A stretch of DNA of 64,000 bases from NCBI GenBank assembly GCA_032622095.1, contig CP136066.1, positions 51,306,911 through 51,370,910 on the forward strand, in the 5' to 3' direction. The notes under the pieces are model-generated. The model searched no databases, was not told where the DNA came from, and saw only the letters and a program-made list of their open reading frames with translations. The DNA comes from Siphonodentalium dalli. Its lineage: Eukaryota; Mollusca; Scaphopoda; Gadilida; Siphonodentaliidae. Made by a program: the position numbers and the translations under genes. Shown here piece by piece: positions 46,151-56,862 of the stretch (its first letter is position 1; every line of letters starts with the position of its first letter).

Positions 46151-46618
46151 TATACAAGACCCCAACTGTCTGAACATTATCTACCACGTATCCGGGCCTA
46201 ATTCAGGGGACTCCCCCACCCCATATTGAGAGCCCATTGTTTCCTAAGTTTGTTGGGATTGAGAGCGACTCAGTGGTGTTTTTGCGGAGATGGCCACGTG
46301 TTTAATAATTTAAACGATTACAGAGGTTGAATGAGGGCCTGCCGGTCCGGATGGTCTTCCATGCGACGTGAGGCTCGATGGGGTTCAACTCGAGCAGCAG
46401 ATGCCGATGGTGTGTCGGCCCAGGCATCTGGGTAGATGGATGTGATGAGCCCGATGGGAGTCGACTCGAGCAGATGTGAATGGTGAATGGCGGTGATGTG
46501 CTCGATGGGACACGGCTCGAGCGACAGATACTGGTGGTATGTCGGCCCAGCATCCGGTGGAATGAATGTGATGTATGGATGTGGTTCACGGGTTAGATCC
46601 GGACCAGCAGGCCCCGCC

Positions 46619-49300
46619 ATATGACGTAGTCACGCCATCGACGAGAAATCGGGGACCAGAGGGGAGAAGGGAGAGGGGCCGGTACACGCATGGCACCCAA
46701 GGGAGGCGCGTCCGTGGCGAGGACAACAGTGGTGCAGAATAACGACTTTATGGTGCGGTAGCGAGATGATAGCGGTGGATGGACGATGAAGATGCTACAT
46801 CCGAACGGAAGAGGCTAGTCAAAGTAGAACTGGCCGTCGAACCGGAACCCAAGTTGGTCGAAAGCGGACGGTGGATGGTAAGGGGCGGTAGACGGAGAAA
46901 AGGTCTCCCTTTCCCAGAAGGGGCCCACGACCGAGGTGCTGAACGATGTGAACCGCGTCATCAAACCGCGAGTAGGAGACCGACGTGAATTCCGGTGTAA
47001 TGAAGTCTATGCGCGAGGAACCAGATGGGTAGGAAAGATAGTGGAGAAGGCGGAAATCGCCGGGTGTGGAATTAGGCGAATAGCCAAGAGGGGAGACCCG
47101 GAGCGTGGGCAGGAGCGGGACGGGAATGGACCCGCCACGCGACCCATGGCTATTGCTTTAGCGAGTGATACACGGACGACATTGGGGCGACCGAGGCAGA
47201 CAGGAGGGTCCGATCATCGGATGGGGAGCGGGGCCAGTGTGTTGTAGGTGGAAACCGGGGGGAAGAACCAAGCCACAAGAGCGATTGCGCGGTGGGGATA
47301 CAAGTCGAGCCAAAGCTTAAGCGGCAGGAGTTCGCTCGGCGAGTGAGCCAGACCGAAAGGGCCGAGGGGTAGCGGGCGGTGGCTGGTGGGGGTGGAGTTT
47401 AGAAATAGATGGAGCGTCACACAAGAAGCAAGCATGGCGGAAGCGGTGCGACGGCCGAGAGCGCGCTCAGGCAATGAAATCAAAACAGACTGGTGTACGT
47501 CGGTTGCCGGGTTGACGAGGCTGATCTCGAGGAGCAGACGAGGGCGCTGGTGGTACTGTGGGGGAGGGTGGCGAGAGACACAGGAGCCAGCTATAGTCGA
47601 TGTTGTCCCACGACAGCGATGGGCGAAGGTCGCGCTTGTTCCGGAGTTGTTCGTCGGAACGCGCCAGTCTAACCCCCCGAAATCCCACGCGGCCCAGCGG
47701 AACACTTGCATGTACTGTAATAGAGCGACGGGTGGTACTGAAGGTGGAGCGAGCTGAAAGTGAAGAACGTGTCCGTCCACTGATCGATGTCCGCAATCGA
47801 CGAAGCCGATGCGCGGGATCGGATGCCCAGTTGACCAGACGGAAGCAGACGAAATGGCTGTGCGGCTGTGAGCGAACCACCGGGCGGCGGTAGGAGCGCA
47901 GCTAGGGGGACGTATTCGCCGCGAGCAATGCGGTGGCGAATCGTCTGAGGCACAAGCGAGCCGAAACCGTCTTGGGTCGAAACTGGCGGGGGCGGGCCCA
48001 AGCGCCCGGCCAGCTATGATCGACATTGACGTCATTAAATAGTTCATTACCTCCAGTGAAAGCTGGCCGGTCCCCGCCCCCAGGCAGAGATCGCACGTTT
48101 GTCGGTGGCATCCGGGCGGCGGCACGTCGCTGAAGGCTGACAATGGCATGGAAGGACGACTGCATGAAGAAGGCGCCGACTGATGCGGCGGAGGCGGTAC
48201 AAGGCGATCGGTTCTAGTGCGGCTGCGATGTGAGCTGTCCGACGAAGGGCACTCGGACACCGAGTGAAGCGGGCTGCCGTCAGAGTCTGAGACGATCCGA
48301 AACCCGGCCGCCGGTGGGTCCCTGTGGCGGCGACGGCGTCGCCGCGATGCGCAGTATGAGGCGGAGCGGCATGCGGGTGCCCGTGGCATTACCTAGGAAA
48401 TGAAAAGAAAGGGAAATGGTTAGCGTACGAAGGAGACAATGGCTGGGAGTGCCAGAGCGGGGCAAGGCGCGTGGAGAGCGGCGTCAGTGGCCAAGGGTAG
48501 CGGACAGCGGGCGTGATGGCTGAACCAAATGGATGTGACGAAGGTATAAAGCACCTGATAGATATAACACATACAATGTTGATACAAAGGGACTGGAGGC
48601 CAAGGCTGACTCACTTATGGGTGCCCCCTCTCCCATATGTTATGACACTGAAAATAAATAATAAGTGACGGCAAAGCGAACGGACCACCAAAACAAGTTG
48701 AACATATAGACAGGCGTATCCCTGACACCCCACCCCCGATGATGTCACGTCGGGATACATGGATAAAGATCGTTACGTAAAGCCGAGTATGGGTGGACGA
48801 TTGCCGGCCGGTATGGATCATTATGTGGAAGAGCTCGTCAAAGGAACCCCGAATTGTCGCGCGTAGGGAAGGTTGTCCAGCTACGAAAGGTCGCGCGCAG
48901 CACAATCGGGTAGTGCGGGAACGCCAAACGCAAGATATATGACAAAGAAAATAATAAGGGAGTAATGTATTAAACAGACGAAGACATGCGCTGAATGGAG
49001 GTGGCGACCACAGAAGAGCGAAAGGCATATTCGGAACCGTTCCACAAGTGCGGTCTATTGAATGTGAACGGAGAGAAAGGAGCCTCAACCACGGCGGAAG
49101 CGACAGTGAAATATATGGTCAGCCCGCGTACCGACAAAGGAATACCGTGGTGGAACGGGTGTAGTAGGTGTAATAGTGCGGACATAACGCGAATCGAAAA
49201 TGTAGGTAGTAATTCGGTATTGTCCACAACGGGCGTGATGGCTACGAGGGAGGACAAGAGTGAGCCAGGGGATTAAACAATTAATTACACTTTCTATGTC
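46619..49300. other. GC-rich block in unit 3, no supported gene
   Basis: About 2.7 kb of clearly GC-rich, largely non-repetitive DNA. Open frames occur on both strands (the longest is minus 48389-47214), a by-product expected from rarity of stops at this base composition. None showed a recognisable domain, signal peptide or conserved block, and opposing overlapping frames compete, so no CDS is called. Confidence 0.5.
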
Positions 49301-52115
49301 CGAGAGAATAATATAGCACAGTGTAAGGACTACTCGCCAATGAGTAGTATCCCGTGCTCTTGCCAGGTGCACACAGTGTTCAAGATATGCAAGCACAGTG
49401 AGTTAGATGAAATGTTGGTGCTGCTGTTGGTGTCGTCGGCGGAATCCACCTAAAGAAGCGAAGAAATGAAACGCCCGATATTAATTAATGAATAAATCGT
49501 TTAATAAGCCCGGCGCATAGATGTTCCCTGAATTCCAGGGTGGCAGAGTTGCAATCTCTGGGTCCAAAGTTCCATCACCATAAGCACATTGAGTTAAGAA
49601 AATGTCATGCTAGTGGATGGGGTAACGCTCATGACAATGTCAAAGAACCGATCCGAAAAGTGGACTACTCGGCGATGAGTATTAGCGGGGACCATGAGGC
49701 AGATATGAGCCCAGTCTAATATGACCTAACTGGGACTAAGTATAAGCCCATGCCACCGCTGAAGTATTGAGAATTAATCTGAATCCCGAGACTACTCGTC
49801 AAGGAGTAGGAATGGCGAATGATTGTGTGCCTGCTATTATAAAGTAAACGCTCGTTATAAACGCACTTTATGAGTCAGCTAATAACCTATGTAAACGCCC
49901 CCCACACTATTAGTTTATCTTGAAGACGAATGTCAAAGCCGGTTACCTCCAAATTTCACCAACAAAATCATCGGCGAACTCCGCCGACGAAAAGGGGCAA
50001 GGTGCGATACCGACAAGTACGGGACGGACGAACGGACAGACGGACGGACGGGCGGACAGCCGGAACCCATGCGGACAAACCCCGTAAGTTGTCAAAGCGG
50101 CGGGGGACAGTCAAAGGAAATTGAAAAACAAACAATTGCTGATGGACGGACGGACGGACGGACGGACGGGCGGGCAGACCGAGAACGGAATGCAGGCAAC
50201 CAAAAGGGGGAGGGGCGTCTAGGAAACCGAGGGGGTGTGACGCCCGCGAAAAATGGGCGTTGATGGAAAGGGGAGAAGCAACACACGGCGGACGAGTGTG
50301 CAAGACAAACCGGTCAAGCGGCGACCGTTCATTGGAGAAAGACCAACCAAAAACGAAACAAAACAAGAGCAACGCGAGGGCGTGGCAAAACACGCCCTTT
50401 AGCCATTTCGAAGGGTGCTGAACGCAAATAAGATAATACCTTGAGCGGACAGGTATAACATATAAACATATAGCTAATGTACAAGGTGTAAGTCGGATGA
50501 AATAAAGTAATCACCCGTCAGTGAGAAATACCATATTGGAATATAACTATGGGTGATATCTGTATCAGGGTGAAACGATTTAATCACTCGTCGAAGAGAA
50601 AACTATATCATATAGAATATATTTATAGGGGTCGATTGTGTTAGGGACAATTAAAATTAAATGATATGATCACTCGTCAATGAGAAATACCAAATTATTA
50701 GAATATATTTTTAGGGGATGGTTGTAATAGGGTTAAATCAAGTAATCACTCGTAAATGAGAGAAAACATTTCAACTAAGATATAATTATAGGTGAAGATT
50801 GCATTAGGGTCTATTGATATTAAATAATGTAATCACACGTCGATGAGAGATAACATGTAATTAGATTATATTACTAGGTGAAAATTGTATTAGGGGTATT
50901 GAAAGTCCCTTAAGTTTAAATAAAGAAAAGGGATAGAAAATCGCAAATAATCAGTAACTCTAAAACTTAAATCAAGTGATCACTCGTCAATTACTTCATA
51001 CGTTAAAGTGACAAAAAGTTTAATGTAGGCATCTCAGCTACTGCCAGCAAACAACATTGTATAGAGCAGTCACACCATGCGCGAAGTAAAGGTGATGGCG
51101 AAAGAATGTAAATATGGATACCTATAGATAAACCATTAATAGTGTAATCACTCGTCAAAGAGAAATGTCGTATTATTAAGGATATCAAAGGTATGTTGTA
51201 TTAGGGGTTCCTAAAGTAAATCTTGTTTGTATTACTAACAAGGATGGGAAATGTATATGAACAGCATGAAAGTATTAACCAAATAATCATTGGTGGATTG
51301 ATTTTAAAGTAAAGCGATACAGGAGTTAAATGTAGGCACCTCAGCTAACTACCAACATAAACATGGTATCGATGAGTGATATCAAATATGCAGGTAAGGA
51401 TCTTGGCAAAGTCAAGTTATAAGGATATCCATAAATGGTTACTGGTAAATCAAGTAATCATTCGTCGGTGAGGACGAACAAATTATTAAACAGAAAGTAT
51501 CGGTGATAAAATTATAAGGGTATGCAATCGCATCATGTTTGAATCACTAACATGGATGGGAATTATATATAACCAGTATAGATAAAAGTCAACAAAGGGA
51601 TCAATAGTAAATGAGTTACCAAGAAATGGTGTGGCTTAAGTAAGATGTAGGTATTATGCGAATACATCCATCTTAATAGATTCTGTAGAAGCGTGCGTTA
51701 AGCAGGAGGAAAATATGGACATGGCACCGTATGCACGGGTGACGACACACATGGATTTTAAGCCATAATAAAGGGAAAAACAGTCAGGTGCACGGGCGTA
51801 ACCTGACCAGGTGCGATAGTGAGATTATAACTGGTATACCGTATAACAAAATAAGGGAAATCAGTGAACATTAAATTATCAGGTATTTAAAGTAACATGT
51901 AGCGCAAGTAAGAGGTATACATTGGATAAAATAAAGCAATCACTGGTCAATGAGAAATACCATATTGGGGTATATAAGCGGGTAAAGACTGTATTAGAGT
52001 TCAATCAAGTAATCACTCGTCAATGAGAAAAGTCATATCACCAAGACGATATATATACATGTAGGTGATAATTGCTAGGGTTATAGAAATTAAATATTGT
52101 AATCACTCGTCAATG
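49301..52115 (+). repeat. iterated CACTCGTCAATGAG motif region
   Basis: TAATCACTCGTCAATGAGAAATA and variants recur at about 50514, 50585, 50671, 50745, 50833, 50980, 51145, 51457, 51947, 52013 and 52100. A related ACTACTCGYCAATGAGTA form occurs at about 49328, 49664 and 49791. CTC...GAG flanks make each a small inverted repeat. Spacing varies from about 65 to 490 bases. The intervening DNA is AT-rich, with repeated RTATTAGGG-type phrases after many copies. Confidence 0.7.
50020..50175 (+). repeat. (GGAC)n tetranucleotide tracts
   Basis: Runs of GGAC and GGACGGGC at about 50023-50060 and 50141-50172. Further tracts lie at about 52575-52612 and 52673-52690 in the same unit. Confidence 0.85.
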
Positions 52116-53025
52116 AGAAATACAACTTATTAGAATTATCTCAGGTGGTGATTATATTAGGGAATATCAAGTGCATCATGTCTGAATTACTAACATGGAT
52201 GGGAATTATATATATAACCAGTATGGATAAAAGTCAATCAAGGGATCAATAGTAAATGAGTTCACAAGATATGGCGCGGCTTAAGTTAGATGTCGAAATT
52301 ATGCGGACTTGGCCGGTATCGGTAGCTGGGAAACACACAGACCAACCTTGGCGCAGGGAAAACAATCCAAACTGGAGTTATCGGACGGAAACAAAATTGA
52401 GTAACAGGCGGTCAAATTCTAAGTCGAAAGGGGGGGGGGGGGCGGAACGCAGGGAAAATTAATTGGACGGAACCCACATTCGAACGTGGCCTGCATCCTT
52501 AGCGAAGAAAGACGCATACCAACTATGGAGCAGAGCAAATAATCCAAACTGAAGTTATCGGACGGAAACCAAATGGTAACGGACGGACGGACCGACAGAC
52601 GGACGGACGAAAGACCCGGCCCAGAGAGGTGGTCTAATACGAAGTCGAGGTGCAGATATATTAATCCAAACATGGACGGACGGACAGACCGACAACATAA
52701 TACGACCTATTGCCAAAAAGGCGTAAAATGAAAGGCCGTGCCTGTTACCTGATCGGGAAAAACGCAGCGGACGAGAAGCGAGGGGATTACACACACAAAG
52801 AGAACGCCGAACAGCAATTAAGGACAATGCGGTGGGACAGGTGGACACTCAAAAACAAGACCGCAGGGAACCAGAGCGTAACCACGGGATAATTATTGGA
52901 GACGACGGATTAGAAGGCGATGGCGGTAATGTGAAACAGCGGGCAAGGAGAAAACAAGGCGGCAATACATGACCTTAAACTGTAGATGATTTGAGATAGT
53001 TGCGAGCAGCGATGGCAGCAGATAG
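52116..53025. other. interior of unit 3, no gene seen
   Basis: Contains a poly-G tract at about 52430-52442, (GGAC)n runs, and a direct repeat of an AATCCAAACTGGAGTTATCG phrase (about 52365 and 52541). No coding signal. Confidence 0.4.
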
Positions 53026-53240
53026 AAAATGTTACGTCCTCGCTCTGTGTGGACAGGAGTTGGAATTGACGGAAGTGGCGATTTTTTCTGCGCATGCTCG
53101 GAGCGGATAACTCTATTTGGCATGAGTGACCTTAGTTGTCAATGATGTTGTAGCTCTGGGAAGTCACACTCCGGTATTCTACGCTTATTGGAGCCAACGC
53201 GACTTGCCGCTTAATTGAAGACGTTGAGCTTGTATAAATT

Positions 53241-53264
53241 GCCACAAGGGTGATTCCTTGTGGC
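53241..53264 (+). repeat. terminal hairpin of the rolling-circle array
   Basis: GCCACAAGG, 6-base loop, CCTTGTGGC: a perfect 9-bp stem located 4 bases from the inferred 3' end. The same hairpin closes units 1 and 2 (43935-43958 and 46123-46146). Terminal hairpins of this type are characteristic of Helitron-group 3' ends. Confidence 0.8.
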
Positions 53265-53971
53265 TTCTTAATCCATCTAACGGTAGTATGCTTCAAACAA
53301 CACACGGATATTTTAAATAAAACTCCATTGTAATACCAATCTGTATTGTTACTGCGAAACCAGAAATTGTTATTCTCGTCTCAGGTTCAAGTCTCGGATT
53401 ATACAAAAATCTCAGACGAAGGGGGTACTAGGTCTCAGTTGTAGACTATTAACTATAACACACATTATTATCGATTATATTATATTGTGTCCTGTGCATA
53501 TATAATTATAATCTATCATCTACACGGCATACCAATATAACACAATTCCTATTTGGTTAACATAAAGATAAATGCTTCCAAAAAATACATATGTTTCTGT
53601 TACCAGAACTTGTACGTTACCACATGGTTCGAATTATGAACAGACCGACACAGACTTGAATGACAATAAGGCAAACCTTGGTTTACGTAAACCTGAGTTT
53701 AAAAGGGACGAGAATACGGACCAGTGCGGACCAATAATCCCAGCTAATTGCGCCGAAGCTAGGTAACACATCGCGATCACCGTGGTTTCGGTCTGCTCTA
53801 GACCATAGTTTACGCGAAGCTTGGTCCAGACCAGAGACCATAATTCGGCCGTCGGAGAACAGTGCAGTGGTCGATCCGGTCCCATGGCCGTAGTCACCAC
53901 TTGTCAAGTGTTCCTGCTAATGCGCTATTGAGGTTGGGTCCTGCTGAATTGCCAGCATGTTCTCCCAAAAT

Positions 53972-54280
53972 ACACATATTATCTGCTTATAATATAACTT
54001 CTTTTAGGTAGTTAATCTGCTTATAATTGGCTTCTTTGAGTCGATAATGTGCTGAAAATTAGAGCGTTTTAGTCGCATTATATCGACTCAAAATGAGGCG
54101 ATTATAAGCAGATTATGTGCAGACAATGACTCAAATAAGCAAACACGAATGTTCTGGTGTCCGCTCTTCAACATGTGTTTTCACTGTGGTCCGTGCCATA
54201 AAACGAAATAACGGAAATGACTCCAAAATCTACATATTTCAAAATCAAATAATCACATTATTTGCCCTACCCGCATCATA
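53972..54280 (+). repeat. palindromic interspersed repeat, copy 2
   Basis: Contains CACATATTATCTGCTTATAA at the start, TATCGACTCAAAATGAGGCG in the middle, ATTATAAGCAGATTATGTGC as inverted partner of the start, and a 3' half with CCATAAAACGAAATAACGG and AATCAAATAATCACATTAT. It is a full-length family member with about 300 bases. Confidence 0.75.
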
Positions 54281-54506
54281 GAAATTCAGCAGGACCACCA
54301 GCATGATAGCATATTAGCAGGACCACTTGACCGGGGTGGTAACAGCGCACCGAGGATTGTTCGACCACCTTTTTGCCGTCTCCGCACCGATGGTTTCATG
54401 TCAGATATATCCACTAGCCCTATATGCACATGGTAAACCATATATCAAAATAAACGCAAATATTCCGGGAATACCATGGTTGTACATTCCCAGCTTGGTC
54501 TCCATA

Positions 54507-54780
54507 AAACCCGCACATTATCTGCTTATAAAGAACATTACTCATTTTGATTCGATAATGTACTGAAAATGAGACAATTTGGTCACATTATCGACTCATA
54601 ATGAGGCGATTATAAACAGATTATGTGCGGACAATGACACAAATAAGGCAACCCACAACTTGTCCGGTATAAGCTCTTTAATATGTGTTTTCACTGTGGC
54701 CTGCGCCATAAAACGAAATAAAGGCTACGACTCCATTATCTGCTTATTTCAGAATCAAATAATCACATGTTCTTTAGTAC
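54507..54780 (+). repeat. palindromic interspersed repeat, copy 3
   Basis: CCCGCACATTATCTGCTTAT at the start pairs with ACAGATTATGTGCGG near 54625; the 3' half ends TCAGAATCAAATAATCACAT. Best preserved terminal inverted repeat of the family. Confidence 0.75.
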
Positions 54781-56862
54781 TGCCATTGTGGTATATCGCG
54801 TGAGCAGACATAGTCACTGTTGTGTCCGGTCTACATGGATGCTCGATGCTTTTAGGACGATATCCCCACTGTTGCTAGCTTTACATGGTTGACACATACA
54901 CCAAATTGAAGGGAATTACTCTGGGAATATGGTTGTTATTACTATTTGTTCTATCATATTGTTTTCGTATATTGTACCATTTCTGACCACGGTTTTTGGG
55001 ACATTCAGAAATTTATCAATTCTGGAGTTGAGTTAACTTGAGAACCATGTACTTTTATTGTTGGGACCTGTGATCTATAACACGAAGCAAACTTCACTCG
55101 TGCCCACAAACACGCAACACCTACCGTTCGGTAATCTAATGTGGAAGCATCGAATATCAATCAGAGTGCACATCGTGCATTCCATAAACGCAACAGTACG
55201 TGTAGAGAACAAAAAGGTGGACCGGAATTCGATATTAGTACTGGGACGGGGCATATGAACAAGCTTCGATGTACTTTTGTATGGACCGTCTGACACGTAT
55301 CAGGTACTACAATAGGAGGCTGGCTGACATATTAACAAGTGTCTGACTTTGGTAACTTTGCGAAGAAAATTTCCATTTCTATGACAAAACTAACTATATC
55401 TCTTATGTCATGTTCTTTTTTGTTCATATGCATTATATATCTATTTGTTAAAGACATATTATGGACTTATTTGGGTGCGTGAAATTAATTAGTTAGTACT
55501 CAGACGCTATGCCAACCTGGGAAATGAAGCATTATATTAACATCGCCGAAAATATAAAAGAAATCGACCATACCACTTCATGGAAATCATTGCGTGAACT
55601 ACACTCAATTGTAAATATTTACATCAGATTCGGGACGCAACTATTGGCGATAAGCTAACGCAAATGATTTCGCCATCGAGAGTCAATGGATTGAATTAAT
55701 ATATATGAATGACGATGTGTGTTGTCAATTTGGAATAATTTTGGTAAAAATAACAACTTTGAGCAAGATTATTCTCCATTTCTATTTGATCACCCTACCG
55801 GAGTGTTTCCCATCACTTTAACATATCTCTACATCGGCACGTATATTGGTAATTTTTTCTACCCGCGTAACACTTTCATCTTTAGTTTTCCTCTACGGTA
55901 CCAGCAGTTGCACTCAATCGTATTATCTTTATATAACGCGGTCAAATCCAATTGTTTTAACACATCCTGTATCTTGTTTGTGACAATAAATTGCTTTTTG
56001 TTTTTGTTTATTTTCTGACTTCAGTGCCTGCGATACGCATTAAAATCAAAGTAGTGGGCATATTCCTGACAAATATAAGATTTTGTTGTGGTTGGGCTCA
56101 CAAAAATACTGTCAATACTGTCGTAATGTCAGGCTCAAATAACAAACGACCGGACATTGGGCTGTTTTGCATTTGACAATGTCCGTTGTCAAATGGTTAA
56201 ATCCATATATGATCATGAATGACTTACTCTGCATGCAGTGTCGACCAATCGTGACGTTGTTCTAGCACACCATGTGTGATGCCACCCGGCGTCCAATAGG
56301 TCGGATATAAAATGCATCATATTGTCTTGGAATAGTGTGATATATAAATAGGGGGCAGGGAAAAAATCCACGATACAGGGGGACGGGTGGGTGGCTTATA
56401 GCCCATAGCAGATTTTTCCAATGCCATGTAAATATTTTCCAAATCCACGTTTAAAGATAAATTATGACTTATAAAATGTTTTTAAATGTACAGACTTACA
56501 AACTGGACACAAAATGGAGCTTTACTCAAGAGAAGGGGGCTCCTAGTTTCATTTGTTCTTTTATAACACAACGTCATGAGATGCTTGGGTCCCGCTTCTT
56601 ACGAGGACAACATTGCACTGAAAAATTAGATTTTCAACCAGATCTCATTGTTGTTTTGACATCCAGTTATCACTGCGATGCCAACCCATCTCATTTAATT
56701 TTTCTGGTGCTTTAAATGGTATGCATATTGAAAGATGACAGATTTCCTGTAATTAGCTATGTAAACATCCCCACCAGCTATACAACAATCCCTCCACCCG
56801 TCGATACCAATGATATCTGATTAATTACATCTTGATGGAGGTGTTAACTTTTCATAACATAG
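54781..56862. other. spacer, no gene seen
   Basis: AT-rich. AATAAA with T-rich sequence near 55985 could be a 3' end of a transcript or repeat, but no coding region precedes it. Confidence 0.35.

Larger units (their letters stand above)
46151..53268 (+). mobile_element. Helentron-like rolling-circle unit 3 (7.1 kb)
   Basis: Begins at the third TATACAAG start, shares its first 468 bases with unit 1 (40245-40712) and its last ~243 bases (53026-53268) with units 1 and 2, including CTTGTATA (53229) and the hairpin (53241-53264). The array ends TTCT|TAATCC. The 6.4-kb interior is unrelated to units 1 and 2: a GC-rich block, then AT-rich DNA with an iterated CACTCGTCAATGAG motif and (GGAC)n arrays. 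It may be captured DNA or contain nested insertions. Confidence 0.55.
38314..53852. mobile_element. TIR element copy 1, split by the rolling-circle array
   Basis: The left end GCGGCTGAATTCTGGTCTCT (38314) and right end, reading in reverse ACGGCCGAATTATGGTCTCT (53852), are inverted copies of each other. The left ~200 bases match 56863-57080 and the right ~480 bases (53371-53852) match 58494-58980, the ends of a 2.1-kb relative. Subtracting the 13.0-kb array at 40245-53268 leaves about 2.5 kb, close to the relative's length. The array therefore probably landed in this element. No transposase was recognised. Target duplication not resolved. Confidence 0.6.

Noticed and set aside
47214-48389. 391-codon minus-strand frame
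   Set aside because: Opposing frames overlap it, composition is what GC-rich DNA gives by chance, and no conserved block was recognised.
49930-50393. Arg/Asp/Gly-rich plus frames and Ser/Pro/Arg-rich minus frames
   Set aside because: Products of (GGAC)n tracts; open in several frames.
40245-53268. Classical Helitron (5' TC, 3' CTRR, insertion between A and T)
   Set aside because: The ends are TATACAAG and TTCT with T|T junctions and an asymmetric inverted repeat, which fit the Helentron/Helitron2 pattern instead.
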